Positions 1 through 7,002 are shown, counted from the first letter of the stretch. The stretch: DNA of 8,226 nucleotides from JBEINZ01 sp040377825 (GCA_040377825.1 JBEINZ010000143.1:1-8226), one strand, 5' to 3'. The notes: generated by a model from the sequence alone, not told the origin. A program made the numbers and translations.

Positions 1-1454
1 CCACGGCCGCTTTCAACGGCTTGCTGAAGACGCTCGAAGAACCGCCGGAGCATGTGAAGTTCATTTTCGCGACAACCGAGATCCGCAAGGTGCCGGTCAC
101 GATCCTGTCGCGCTGCCAACGGTTCGATCTGCGCCGGATTGAGGCCGATGTGCTGGTCTCCCACCTCGCCAAGATCGCCACGGCCGAGAGCGTGACGATC
201 GATACGGAGGCGCTGAAGCTCGTCGCGCGTGCCGCGGAAGGCTCGGTGCGCGATTCGCTCTCGCTGCTCGATCAGGCGATCGCCCACGGCGAGGGCGCGA
301 TCACCGCCGAGCACGTGCGATCCATGCTCGGCCTTGCCGATCGCGCGCGCGTCATCGACCTTTTCGAACATGTCATGCGCGGCGATATCGCGGGCGCGCT
401 GAGGGAATTGCGCGAGCAATATGACGTGGGCGCCGATCCAGGCGTCGTGCTCGCCGATCTCGCCGAGTTCGTACATTTCGTGACGCGGCTGAAGCTCGTG
501 CCCGATGCCGCTTCCGATGCCGCGGCGAGCGAGGCGGAACTGACGCGCGGCAAGGATTTCGCGGCGACGCTTTCGATCCGGATCCTCACGCGCGCGTGGC
601 AGATGCTCTTGAAGGGCATCGACGAGGTGCGGGCGGCGCCAAAGTCGCTGCCGGCGGCCGAGATGGTGCTGGTGCGGCTTGCGCACGCCGCCGATCTACC
701 GACACCCGATGAGGCGATCCGTCTTCTGAAGGATGGCGCGCTCGGGGCGGGTCGACCGAGTGGGCCGGCTGCCTCGGCGGGGCAGGGTGCTCCCGGGGGT
801 CAATCGCGCGGGAGTTCGGCGACGCGAGTTGCTGGCGAGAGTGGAGCCACGTCCGCGCCCGTCGCTTCCGGCACTGGCGCGCCACGGCTCGTCTCAAGCG
901 CCGGCGCCAGCGCGGTCGGCGGCGGCGCCACGGCCGAACAACGCCAGCCCTTGCCGTCGCAACCGATTATCGACTCGCTGCCATCGATCCATATCGCGAC
1001 GCTTGAGGACGTCGCCGCGCTCGCGGCGGAAAAGCGCGACATTCGGCTGAAACTCGCGGTCGAACGGCAATTGCGACCCGTCCGGGTCGAGCCCGGACGG
1101 ATCGAAGTGTCGCTGACATCGGACGCGCCGCGCGATCTCGCACAGGAACTTGGCCGAAAGCTTGGCGAATGGACCGGCGCGCGCTGGATGATCGTCGTTT
1201 CCCGCGAGGAAGGCGGGCCGACTATCGCCGACGGGCGCGAGGCCGCGCAGACACGACTGATGTCGGACGCTCGCGCGGATCCGCTGGTCGCGGCGGTCTT
1301 GAAGCGCTTTCCGGGCGCCGAGATCGTGGACGTCCGCGTGCACGGCCGTGAAGATGAGGCGACCCGCCCGATCGCGGCGCCCGAGGGCATCCCGTTCGAT
1401 GAGTTTACCGGACCCGTCGATCCCGATGATCCGGGCTGGTCGCCTGAGGATTGA
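1..1454 (+). CDS. dnaX: DNA polymerase III subunit gamma/tau, 5'-truncated by the window edge
   Basis: This is the ATPase subunit of the DNA polymerase III clamp loader, which loads the beta sliding clamp and links polymerases at the fork. The frame is open from base 3, and the first codons read TAAFNGLLKTLEEPPEH, the stretch just after Walker B in DnaX. By comparison with E. coli, about 130 N-terminal residues, including Walker A, lie outside the window. Visible in order are the sensor-1 region (FIFATTE), the LSRCQRFDLRR segment with its arginine-finger type SRC motif, and the sensor-2 region (GSVRDSLSLLDQAI). The helical collar domain follows, then a Gly/Ala/Ser-rich linker around fragment residues 245-315. 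A C-terminal tau-type domain ends in an acidic tail. No A-rich or T-rich slippery heptamer is evident, so E. coli-style frameshifting to gamma is not indicated. It is followed closely by ybaB and recR. Identification is secure. Confidence 0.97.
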   Translation, partial: TAAFNGLLKTLEEPPEHVKFIFATTEIRKVPVTILSRCQRFDLRRIEADVLVSHLAKIATAESVTIDTEALKLVARAAEGSVRDSLSLLDQAIAHGEGAITAEHVRSMLGLADRARVIDLFEHVMRGDIAGALRELREQYDVGADPGVVLADLAEFVHFVTRLKLVPDAASDAAASEAELTRGKDFAATLSIRILTRAWQMLLKGIDEVRAAPKSLPAAEMVLVRLAHAADLPTPDEAIRLLKDGALGAGRPSGPAASAGQGAPGGQSRGSSATRVAGESGATSAPVASGTGAPRLVSSAGASAVGGGATAEQRQPLPSQPIIDSLPSIHIATLEDVAALAAEKRDIRLKLAVERQLRPVRVEPGRIEVSLTSDAPRDLAQELGRKLGEWTGARWMIVVSREEGGPTIADGREAAQTRLMSDARADPLVAAVLKRFPGAEIVDVRVHGREDEATRPIAAPEGIPFDEFTGPVDPDDPGWSPED

Positions 1455-1492
1455 CCGGGATACAGTCGACGCGCAACCAAGAGGGCCGACCG

Positions 1493-1813
1493 ATGGATTT
1501 CATGAAGATGATGAAGCAGGCGAAGGACATGCAAAGCCGCATGATGAGCCTGCAGGAGGAACTCGCGCTGATCGAGGTCGCCGGGTCGGCCGGAGGCGGG
1601 CTCGTCACTGTCACCGTCAATGGCAAGGGCGAAATGAAGGGCGTGCGGATCGATCCCTCCCTGTTGAAGCCGGATGAGGCGGAGATCGTGGAGGATCTGA
1701 TCGTGGCCGCTCACCGCGACGCCCATGGCAAGGCGGAGCAGGCCATGCAGTCCAAAATGGCCGACATTACCGGCGGTCTCGGCCTGCCGCCCGGCATGAA
1801 GCTGCCCTTCTAA
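1493..1813 (+). CDS. ybaB: YbaB/EbfC family nucleoid-associated DNA-binding protein
   Basis: This is a 106-residue small basic/acidic dimeric protein of the YbaB/EbfC family, whose members bind DNA and are usually encoded between dnaX and recR. The N-terminal helix (MDFMKMMKQAKDMQSRM) and the beta-strand region with AGGGLVTVTVNGKGE near residues 33-47 are typical, as are the C-terminal helix and the GLGLPPGMKLPF end. Length matches the usual ~105-110. I chose the ATG at 1493 because it gives the family N-terminus and has GAGGG at 1481-1485, 7 bases upstream. The frame stays open upstream to a TTG at 1451 that overlaps the dnaX stop, but those 14 residues do not look like the family. The gene sits 38 bases after dnaX and is presumably cotranscribed with it. 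Its exact cellular role is not settled; chromosome organisation or a link to RecR-type repair is inferred from the family and context. Confidence 0.95.
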   Translation: MDFMKMMKQAKDMQSRMMSLQEELALIEVAGSAGGGLVTVTVNGKGEMKGVRIDPSLLKPDEAEIVEDLIVAAHRDAHGKAEQAMQSKMADITGGLGLPPGMKLPF

Positions 1814-1818
1814 GGTTT

Positions 1819-2451
1819 GTGAACACGGATATGGTCAAACGCGTCACGGGGCCGGAGATCGAGCGGCTGATCCAGTTGCTCGCCAAGCTGCCCGGCCTCG
1901 GCCCTCGCTCGGCACGGCGGGCGGCCCTGCATCTCATCAAGAAAAAGGAGAGCCTGCTCGTGCCGCTGGCGCGCGCGGTGGACGATGCGGTCGAGAAGGT
2001 GACGGTGTGTTCGGTTTGCGGCAACGTCGATACGCTCGATCCCTGCACCGTGTGCCGTGACGAGCGGCGCGACGAGAGCGTGATCGTCGTGGTGGAGGAC
2101 GTGTCGGATCTTTGGGCGCTTGAACGGGCCGGGGCGATCGACGCGCGCTACCATGTGCTCGGCGGCGTGCTCTCGCCGCTCGACGGCATCGGACCCGACG
2201 ATCTGACCATTGACGGGCTGGTGGCGCGTTGCCGATCGGGCCGCGTCAAGGAGGTGATCCTAGCGGTCAACGCGACCGTCGAGGGGCAGACGACGGCGCA
2301 TTACATCACCGATCAGCTTGCGCATCTTACTAATGACGGCATCGAGATCGCCGTGACGCGACTCGCCCATGGCGTTCCGGTCGGCGGCGAACTCGATTAT
2401 CTGGACGACGGTACGCTTTCGGCCGCGATGCGCGCGCGGACGAAGTTTTGA
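1819..2451 (+). CDS. recR: Recombination mediator protein RecR
   Basis: RecR works with RecO (and RecF) to load RecA onto SSB-coated single-stranded DNA in gap repair. The protein shows the expected order. An N-terminal helix-hairpin-helix comes first (LAKLPGLGPRSARRAALHL, residues 21-39). A four-cysteine zinc finger follows (Cys64, Cys67, Cys76, Cys79). Then comes a Toprim domain with VIVVVEDVSDLWALE (acidic pair near 93-94) and the conserved YHVLGGVLSPLDGIGPDDL segment, and finally the C-terminal region. The product is 210 residues from GTG 1819, or 206 from the ATG at 1831. The ATG gives MVKRVTGPEIERL, which resembles the family N-terminus better, but neither start has a well-spaced Shine-Dalgarno sequence (AAGG at 1812-1815 is 3 bases from the GTG). 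The gene begins 5 bases after ybaB, which implies translational coupling in the dnaX-ybaB-recR operon. Confidence 0.96.
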   Translation: MNTDMVKRVTGPEIERLIQLLAKLPGLGPRSARRAALHLIKKKESLLVPLARAVDDAVEKVTVCSVCGNVDTLDPCTVCRDERRDESVIVVVEDVSDLWALERAGAIDARYHVLGGVLSPLDGIGPDDLTIDGLVARCRSGRVKEVILAVNATVEGQTTAHYITDQLAHLTNDGIEIAVTRLAHGVPVGGELDYLDDGTLSAAMRARTKF

Positions 2452-2528
2452 GGACCCGAGCCTCAAAGCAGCTCCGGGGACCGGCTCTCAGCATAACGAA
2501 ATATAAAGCATTTTGGCTTTCGCTCCCC

Positions 2529-2546
2529 CCATCCTCACCAGGATGG
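2529..2546 (+). promoter_or_regulatory. Hairpin enclosing the ribosome binding site of the interrupted GT87 gene
   Basis: CCATCCT (2529-2535) and AGGATGG (2540-2546) form a perfect 7-bp stem with a CACC tetraloop. The 3' arm contains AGGA (2540-2543), the only Shine-Dalgarno-like sequence for the ATG at 2551, spaced 7 bases from it. In RNA the stem would hide the ribosome binding site. The structure is seen directly in the sequence; a regulatory role is inference. A transcription terminator is less likely, because no T-run follows. Confidence 0.45.
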
Positions 2547-2550
2547 ACCG

Positions 2551-3801
2551 ATGCAAAAAGCTTCCAGCGGCCTGCTAATCGCGATCGTCGACTGTGTCGC
2601 AATCGCGATTATCGTTACATTCGCCACGTTGCTAGTCCTCAGCGTACCGTCGACTAACGCGTCGGATAGTGGCGAAATCGCCGGCAGTGACTTCTTGAGC
2701 TTTTATGCGGCCGGAAGATTGGCGCTCGCCGGCCATCCGGAAGATGCCTATCAGCGCTCAAAGCATGGCCCAATGCAACAAACCATTGCGCGGGAAACCA
2801 AGGGAGGTCCGGTCACCGGTTACTTTTGTTTTAGTTGCCCGCCTACATAACTTATTTTGGCAACTCCGTTTTCAGCATTGAGTTATTAATTTTCTTATAT
2901 TCTGTTTATTTTTCTTACGGCACTTTTCTATGTTACATCCCTGCTGTTGATTTACCCTGGCTGGCGTAGCGCAATACTAGCGGTCGCGCTGCCCATTGCG
3001 CTCTTTACGATCATGTTCGGTCAAAACGGCTTCCTTACGGCTGGCCTCATAGCTCTGGCGCTCCATCAGCTCGATCGTTGGCCGTGGCTCGCGGGACTTG
3101 GCCTCGGGCTTCTCACGATGAAGCCTCAACTCGGGCTCGCGTTTCCGTTGGTTCTGGCGGCGATCGGACGTTGGAGGGCCTTCGTCGCCGCGGCGATTTG
3201 CGCGATCGTTCTTTTGGGTTTGTCGATCGCGCTGCTTGGCATTCAGCCTTGGGTCGCGCTGGCGGGCGCGGCGGTCACGAACAAAGATCAGCTCTTGGAA
3301 AACAGTCTGGTCGGCTTCGAAAAAATCATGAGTGTAATCGCCTTTTTACGGCGATTCGAATTGTCAGTGCCTCTCGCATATTTGGGCCAGGCGCTCGTGA
3401 CGGCGTGCGTCGGCGCCGCTTTGGTCCGCCTCTGGCGATCGTCATCGGCGTATGAACTAAAGGCGGCGGCGTGCCTTTCAGGCACGCTTCTCATGACGCC
3501 CTTCGTGCTTGCCAATGACTTATTGTGCCTTGCGCCAGCGCTTGCCATGATCGCGGTCCACGCTCGACGAACGCGCTGGCAAATCGTCGACGCGCTCGCA
3601 TTTGTCGCCGTCATCTTAGGGCCATGCGTGGCAGCCATCGCGCCCAGCGTCCCCGATCTTTGGGCGCTGCCGTCGGCGGGGCTCGCGAGTATTGTCGTGG
3701 TTTTTGGATGTGTCTTCGCGAGGGCTTTCGGACGCGGGGCGGATTACTCCGCCGCGTTCTTGACGGCGGCCGGCACGTCGGCCGATTCGCGCCGTTCTTG
3801 A
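2551..3801 (+). pseudogene. GT87 (DUF2029) family membrane glycosyltransferase, interrupted by two in-frame TAA codons
   Basis: A single reading frame of 416 codon positions runs from ATG 2551 to TGA 3799-3801. TAA at 2848-2850 (position 100) and at 2887-2889 (position 113) break it. Around the stops the frame reads CPPT-stop-LILATPFSALSY-stop-FSYILFIFL, which fits the family pattern PPT(Y/F)LLL..PL..LPY. Family features lie on both sides. There is an N-terminal membrane segment (about 8-32), a SDFLSFYAAGRLALAG motif (46-61) and FGQNGFLTAG (156-165). Further on come LLTMKPQLGLAFP (187-199), GRWRAF and a TPFVLANDLL segment near 315. The rest is mostly hydrophobic membrane helix. GT87 enzymes are GT-C type transferases using polyprenyl-phosphate sugars at the membrane; PimE is the known mycobacterial member. 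As read, the gene can give only a 99-residue N-terminal piece, plus perhaps a C-terminal piece from an internal start (TTG 2947 opens the second open stretch). The 3' end overlaps fabI antisense. Specific substrate is unknown. Confidence 0.8.
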
Positions 3802-4592
3802 ACCTTCAATTCCTCAAGCCTCGGCATCGACACGATGCTGTAGCCGGAGTCCACGAAGTGCACCTCGCCGGTGACCCCACCGGAAAGCGGCGAGAGCAAG
3901 TAGAGCGCGGTGCCGCCAACTTCCTCAATGGAGACCGTGCGCCCGAGCGGCGAATTCCGTTTTTGATAATTGAACATAAGCCGCGCATCCGAGACGCCGG
4001 CGCCGGCGAGTGTGCGGATCGGACCTGCCGAAATCGCGTTCACCCTAATGTCGTCGCTGCCGAAATCCATGGCGAGGTAGCGCACCGAAGATTCCAGCGC
4101 TGCCTTGGCGACGCCCATGACGTTGTAATTCGGCATGACCCGCGTCGAACCGCCATAGGTCAAGGTGATCATTGCCCCGCCTGGAGTCATCATGGAAGCA
4201 GCCCGCTTGGCCACCTCCGTGAACGAGAAACACGAGATAACCATGGTGCGCACGAAATTCTCGCGCGTGGTGTCCGCGTAACGGCCCCTAAGCTCGTTCT
4301 TGTCGGAAAAAGCAATGGCGTGGACCAGAAAGTCAATCTTACCCCATGTCTCCGCCAGCTTCGCGAAGACTTGATCGACCGAGCCGGTATCCTCGACATC
4401 GCAGGGCAGAAGCAGTTTCGAGCCGACCGACTCGGCGAGCGGACGAACACGCTTTCCGAAGGCATCGCCCTGGTAGGTGAACGCGAGTTCCGCGCCATGA
4501 GCGGCGAGTGTCTTTGCAATACCCCATGCGATCGAGTGATCGTTCGCAACGCCCATCACGAGCCCGCGCTTGCCATGCATCAATCCGGACAT
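3744..4592 (-). CDS. fabI: Enoyl-[acyl-carrier-protein] reductase (NADH), FabI type
   Basis: FabI reduces trans-2-enoyl-ACP to acyl-ACP with NAD(P)H, the last step of each cytoplasmic fatty-acid elongation cycle. The 282-residue protein is a short-chain dehydrogenase fold. The cofactor-binding GVANDHSIAWGIA is at 14-26, Tyr146 lies in TLTYGG, and Tyr156 and Lys163 form the Y-x6-K catalytic pair in YNVMGVAK. The numbering matches E. coli FabI. The C-terminal segment GVTGEVHFVDSGYSI is also typical. The ATG at 4592 was chosen because GAGGAG (complement of 4600-4605) lies 7 bases upstream. The frame remains open to an ATG at 4679, but the added 29 residues are Arg-rich and unlike the family. The gene lies 212 bases after fabB on the same strand. 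Its last 58 bases overlap the tail of the interrupted glycosyltransferase gene on the other strand. Confidence 0.96.
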   Translation of the reverse strand: MSGLMHGKRGLVMGVANDHSIAWGIAKTLAAHGAELAFTYQGDAFGKRVRPLAESVGSKLLLPCDVEDTGSVDQVFAKLAETWGKIDFLVHAIAFSDKNELRGRYADTTRENFVRTMVISCFSFTEVAKRAASMMTPGGAMITLTYGGSTRVMPNYNVMGVAKAALESSVRYLAMDFGSDDIRVNAISAGPIRTLAGAGVSDARLMFNYQKRNSPLGRTVSIEEVGGTALYLLSPLSGGVTGEVHFVDSGYSIVSMPRLEELKVQERRESADVPAAVKNAAE

Positions 4593-4804
4593 TCGATCGC
4601 TCCTCGGGCTCGTCTCCGGCTCGTTGCGACGCGATTCGCCGAGTCTCGGTCGGGTTGAAGCGTATCGATCAATCCACATACGCGGAAGTGCCTCATCGCG
4701 GACATCCGATCAGCTTGCCAAAAATCCTTGACCCGGATGTGACAACAAAACGCCTTCAAATGGAAGGAGATACTTTGCGGCTTTCTTCCCGAACGTGAGG
4801 TTTT
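4593..4804. other. fabB-fabI intergenic spacer
   Basis: This is 212 bases between two same-strand fab genes. It carries the fabI Shine-Dalgarno sequence and, on the - strand just after the fabB stop, a short stem: CCTTC (complement of 4763-4767), a 5-base loop and GAAGG (complement of 4753-4757). A CGTTTTGTTGT tract follows the stem. That could be a weak attenuating terminator, but the stem is only 5 bp. No convincing promoter or gene is seen. Confidence 0.4.
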
Positions 4805-6028
4805 TCATAGACCAAGGCGTTGGAATACCAACGTTGCATTCGTCCCGCCAAAACCGAAGGAATTCGACAAGACGGTGTTCAACTGAACGCCATCGATACG
4901 CTCGCGCACGATCGGCATGTCGGCGAATGTCGGATCGATTTCCTCGATATTTGCGCTCTCGCAAATGAAGCCGTTGTTCATCATCAAGAGCGAATAGATC
5001 GCCTCTTGCACACCCGTCGCGCCGAGTGAGTGTCCCGTGAGCGATTTTGTGGCCGAGATCGGTGGGCAGGCCTCGCCTGATCCGAAGACCTCGCGGATGG
5101 CTTCGATTTCCTTTTCGTCCCCGACCGGGGTCGACGTTGCATGAGGATTGATGTAGTCGACCTTCGCGCCGACGCCTTCGAGCGCCTGCCGCATGCACCG
5201 CACCGCACCCTCGCCCGACGGCGCGACCATGTCATAACCGTCGGATGTCGCGCCATAGCCAACAACCTCGCCATGGATCCGCGCGCCGCGGGCCTTGGCA
5301 TGATCAAGCTCCTCCAGAACCAGCACGCCAGCGCCGCCTGCGATGACGAAACCGTCGCGGTTCTTGTCGTAAGCACGCGACGCCGTGGCGGGCGTGTTGT
5401 TGTACTTCGACGACATGGCGCCCATCGCGTCGAATAGCACGGATAGCGTCCAGTCGAGTTCCTCGCTTCCGCCGGCGAACATCACGTCCTGTCGCCCATG
5501 GCGGATCATCTCATAGGCATTGCCGATGCAATGGTTCGACGTCGCGCAGGCCGAGGAGATCGAATAATTCACGCCCTTGATCTTGAACCAGGTTGCAAGG
5601 GTCGCCGAGGCGGTCGACGACATGGCCTTGGGAACCGCGAAGGGACCAATGCGCTTCGGGCCCTTGGTTCGAGCGATCTCGGCGGACTCCACGATCGTGC
5701 GTGTTGAAGGGCCGCCAGAGCCCATGATGATGCCGGTGCGTTCGTGGCTGATCTCGTGGGGTTCTAGGCCGGCGTCGAGAATCGCCTGATCCATCGCAAC
5801 ATGGTTCCAAGCCGTGCCCCCGCCATGAAAGCGCATGGCGCGGCGATCAACCAATGTCTGCGGGTCGAGGGTGGGGGCGCCATGGACTTGGCAGCGAAAA
5901 CCAAGTTCAGCATAGGAATCGGCCCGCACAATGCCCGATTTTGCCTCGCGCAGGCTGGCTAGAACGTCCTGGGTATTGTTCCCGATCGAGGAAACGATGC
6001 CCATTCCTGTAACCACCACTCGCCTCAT
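4805..6028 (-). CDS. fabB: 3-oxoacyl-[acyl-carrier-protein] synthase I (KAS I)
   Basis: FabB is the elongating condensing enzyme that joins malonyl-ACP to acyl-ACP. In the anaerobic unsaturated pathway it takes the cis-3-decenoyl-ACP made by FabA and elongates it. The 407-residue protein starts MRRVVVTGMGIVSSIG, as the family does. The nucleophile is Cys161 in SISSACATSNH. The two catalytic histidines are His296 (NPHATSTPVGD) and His333 (TGHSLGATG), with Lys328 just before. The C-terminal NSFGFGGTNATLVF glycine motif is present. Length matches E. coli FabB (~406). The ATG at 6028 has GGGGAAGA (complement of 6035-6042) about 6 bases upstream. The gene lies 188 bases after fabA on the same strand, and the fabA-fabB pair supports a role in unsaturated fatty-acid synthesis rather than FabF-type elongation alone. 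Confidence 0.96.
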   Translation of the reverse strand: MRRVVVTGMGIVSSIGNNTQDVLASLREAKSGIVRADSYAELGFRCQVHGAPTLDPQTLVDRRAMRFHGGGTAWNHVAMDQAILDAGLEPHEISHERTGIIMGSGGPSTRTIVESAEIARTKGPKRIGPFAVPKAMSSTASATLATWFKIKGVNYSISSACATSNHCIGNAYEMIRHGRQDVMFAGGSEELDWTLSVLFDAMGAMSSKYNNTPATASRAYDKNRDGFVIAGGAGVLVLEELDHAKARGARIHGEVVGYGATSDGYDMVAPSGEGAVRCMRQALEGVGAKVDYINPHATSTPVGDEKEIEAIREVFGSGEACPPISATKSLTGHSLGATGVQEAIYSLLMMNNGFICESANIEEIDPTFADMPIVRERIDGVQLNTVLSNSFGFGGTNATLVFQRLGL

Positions 6029-6216
6029 ATCAAGTCTTCCCCGCGCCCCGTATCAGATTTCGGCCCACATAACTCGTCCGTTCGACGCACTCGCGGTGCC
6101 GCTGTCGCGAAGTCCGAGCCCTACACCGCGCACCTTCATGTCGTCGCTCGATGCCGCCTTGTCGAGGCTCGACTTGCAAAAAGTACAGATGTGCTCGCCG
6201 CATCGGAGGGTTTCGG
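6029..6216 (-). other. fabA-fabB spacer with an unassigned small reading frame
   Basis: This 188-base gap holds the fabB Shine-Dalgarno sequence and an open frame on the - strand that begins inside the 3' end of fabA and stops at TGA 6053-6055. The frame reads ...RCGEHICTFCKSSLDKAA... and ends GRVMWAEI. Its only ATG near the end is at 6139, giving 28 residues, with a poor ribosome binding site. A second open frame (ATG 6203 to TGA 6030-6032, 57 residues) is Arg-rich and looks like chance. I do not recognise either product, and there is no clear terminator or promoter. Confidence 0.3.
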
Positions 6217-6726
6217 TCAGCCCGTCTGGAAGAGGCCCACCTTCAAGTCCTTGGCGATGTAGATCTCCACGCCGTCCGCCTTGACCCAGCCGTCGGCAAT
6301 GCCGAGGACGAGCTTGGAGCGCATCACGCGTTTAAAGTCCACCCCATATTCAACAGACTTGACGCTTGGAAGAACTTGTCCGGAAAACTTCACCTCCCCG
6401 ACCGCCAGCGCGCGACCGCGACCGGGAGAGCCAAGCCAACCGAGGAAGAAGCCGACCAATTGCCAAAGCGCATCAAGCCCGAGGCAGCCCGGCATAACTG
6501 GATCACCCTTGAAGTGGCAAGGAAAGAACCAGAGATCTGGACGGATCGCGAACTCAGCGCGAACGAAGCCCTTCCCCGATGCTCCGCCGATCTCCGAGAT
6601 TTCCGGAATCCGATCGAACATCAACATGGGCGGCAGCGGCAACTGAGCATTGCCCGCTCCAAACAGCTCGCCGCGTCCGCAGGCAAGCAAATCCTCATAT
6701 TCGAAACTGGAGCGCCGATCTTCCAT
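6217..6726 (-). CDS. fabA: 3-hydroxydecanoyl-[acyl-carrier-protein] dehydratase/isomerase
   Basis: FabA dehydrates 3-hydroxydecanoyl-ACP and isomerises trans-2- to cis-3-decenoyl-ACP, the branch point of anaerobic unsaturated fatty-acid synthesis. The 169-residue protein is a single hot-dog domain (E. coli: 172). The catalytic histidine is His71 in the WFFPCHFKGDPVMPG motif, and the catalytic Asp85 lies in CLGLDALWQLVGFFLGW. The N-terminal LPPMLMFDRI segment and the C-terminal AKDLKVGLF are also typical. The ATG at 6726 gives the family N-terminus; a GGGAAGGA sequence (complement of 6739-6746) sits 12 bases upstream, a slightly long spacing. It is the first gene of the - strand fabA-fabB-fabI set and is divergent from irr. 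It acts in the cytoplasm with FabB and FabI. Confidence 0.97.
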   Translation of the reverse strand: MEDRRSSFEYEDLLACGRGELFGAGNAQLPLPPMLMFDRIPEISEIGGASGKGFVRAEFAIRPDLWFFPCHFKGDPVMPGCLGLDALWQLVGFFLGWLGSPGRGRALAVGEVKFSGQVLPSVKSVEYGVDFKRVMRSKLVLGIADGWVKADGVEIYIAKDLKVGLFQTG

Positions 6727-6804
6727 GTGTCGTGTCGGTCCTTCCCGTTAATCGTCCTAGTCCAAGATAAGGCGAACTCTGTGTTTAACGGCTGGTTCGA
6801 TTCG

Positions 6805-6837
6805 GGCAGGTTCGTTTTTCCACACACACGACCTGCC
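6805..6837. repeat. Imperfect inverted repeat in the fabA-irr region
   Basis: GGCAGGTTCG (6805-6814) pairs with CGACCTGCC (6829-6837) if one T is bulged, leaving a 14-base loop that contains a T-run and a CA repeat. It lies about 80-110 bases upstream of the fabA start codon. It could be an operator for a dimeric regulator or a hairpin in the fabA leader. It could also be chance in a GC-rich sequence. Confidence 0.35.
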
Positions 6838-6973
6838 GCGATCGAACAGCTCATTGCGCGCGGCCGAGTTTCCTAACATAGCCGCCACGAAGCAGAAAGA
6901 GCGTCGGGCGTCTCGCGGACAACGCCGAAGGTTACGACTCGTTCACCGCGTTTGGCGATCCCCACCTCGAAGC

Positions 6974-7002
6974 TTGCCGCGCTTGCTCGGTATACATATT
7001 AT
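6974..7002 (+). promoter_or_regulatory. Candidate sigma70-type promoter of irr
   Basis: TTGCCG (6974-6979, -35 like) and TATTAT (6997-7002, -10 like, one mismatch to TATAAT) are separated by 17 bases, the optimal spacing. The -10 lies in an AT-rich run that stands out from the GC-rich surroundings. Transcription would start near 7009, giving a leader of about 80 bases before the irr ATG at 7091. This is read from consensus only. Confidence 0.45.

Noticed and set aside
800..1726. 308-codon open frame on the - strand
   Set aside because: It lies opposite dnaX and ybaB, which are clearly real. Its composition is Ser/Arg-rich with no recognisable domain, typical of antisense shadows in GC-rich genomes.
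2458..2487. Terminator after recR (GAGCC ... GGCTC)
   Set aside because: The stem is 5 bp with a 20-base loop and no T-run follows, so it is not supportable as an intrinsic terminator.
2848..2889. Selenocysteine or pyrrolysine recoding at the two stops
   Set aside because: Both codons are TAA, which is not used for either amino acid; a nonsense mutation is the simpler reading.
3525..4658. 377-codon open frame on the + strand
   Set aside because: It is antisense to fabI, whose catalytic residues and start site are clear. The product is Arg/His-rich with no family pattern, and it begins inside the glycosyltransferase frame.
6785..6820. tRNA-like GGTTCGATTC sequence
   Set aside because: It resembles a tRNA T-loop, but the flanking bases do not form the 5-bp T stem and no anticodon or acceptor arms are found around it.
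6151..6876. 241-codon open frame on the + strand
   Set aside because: It runs antisense to fabA and into the intergenic region, has no recognisable motif and no good ribosome binding site.
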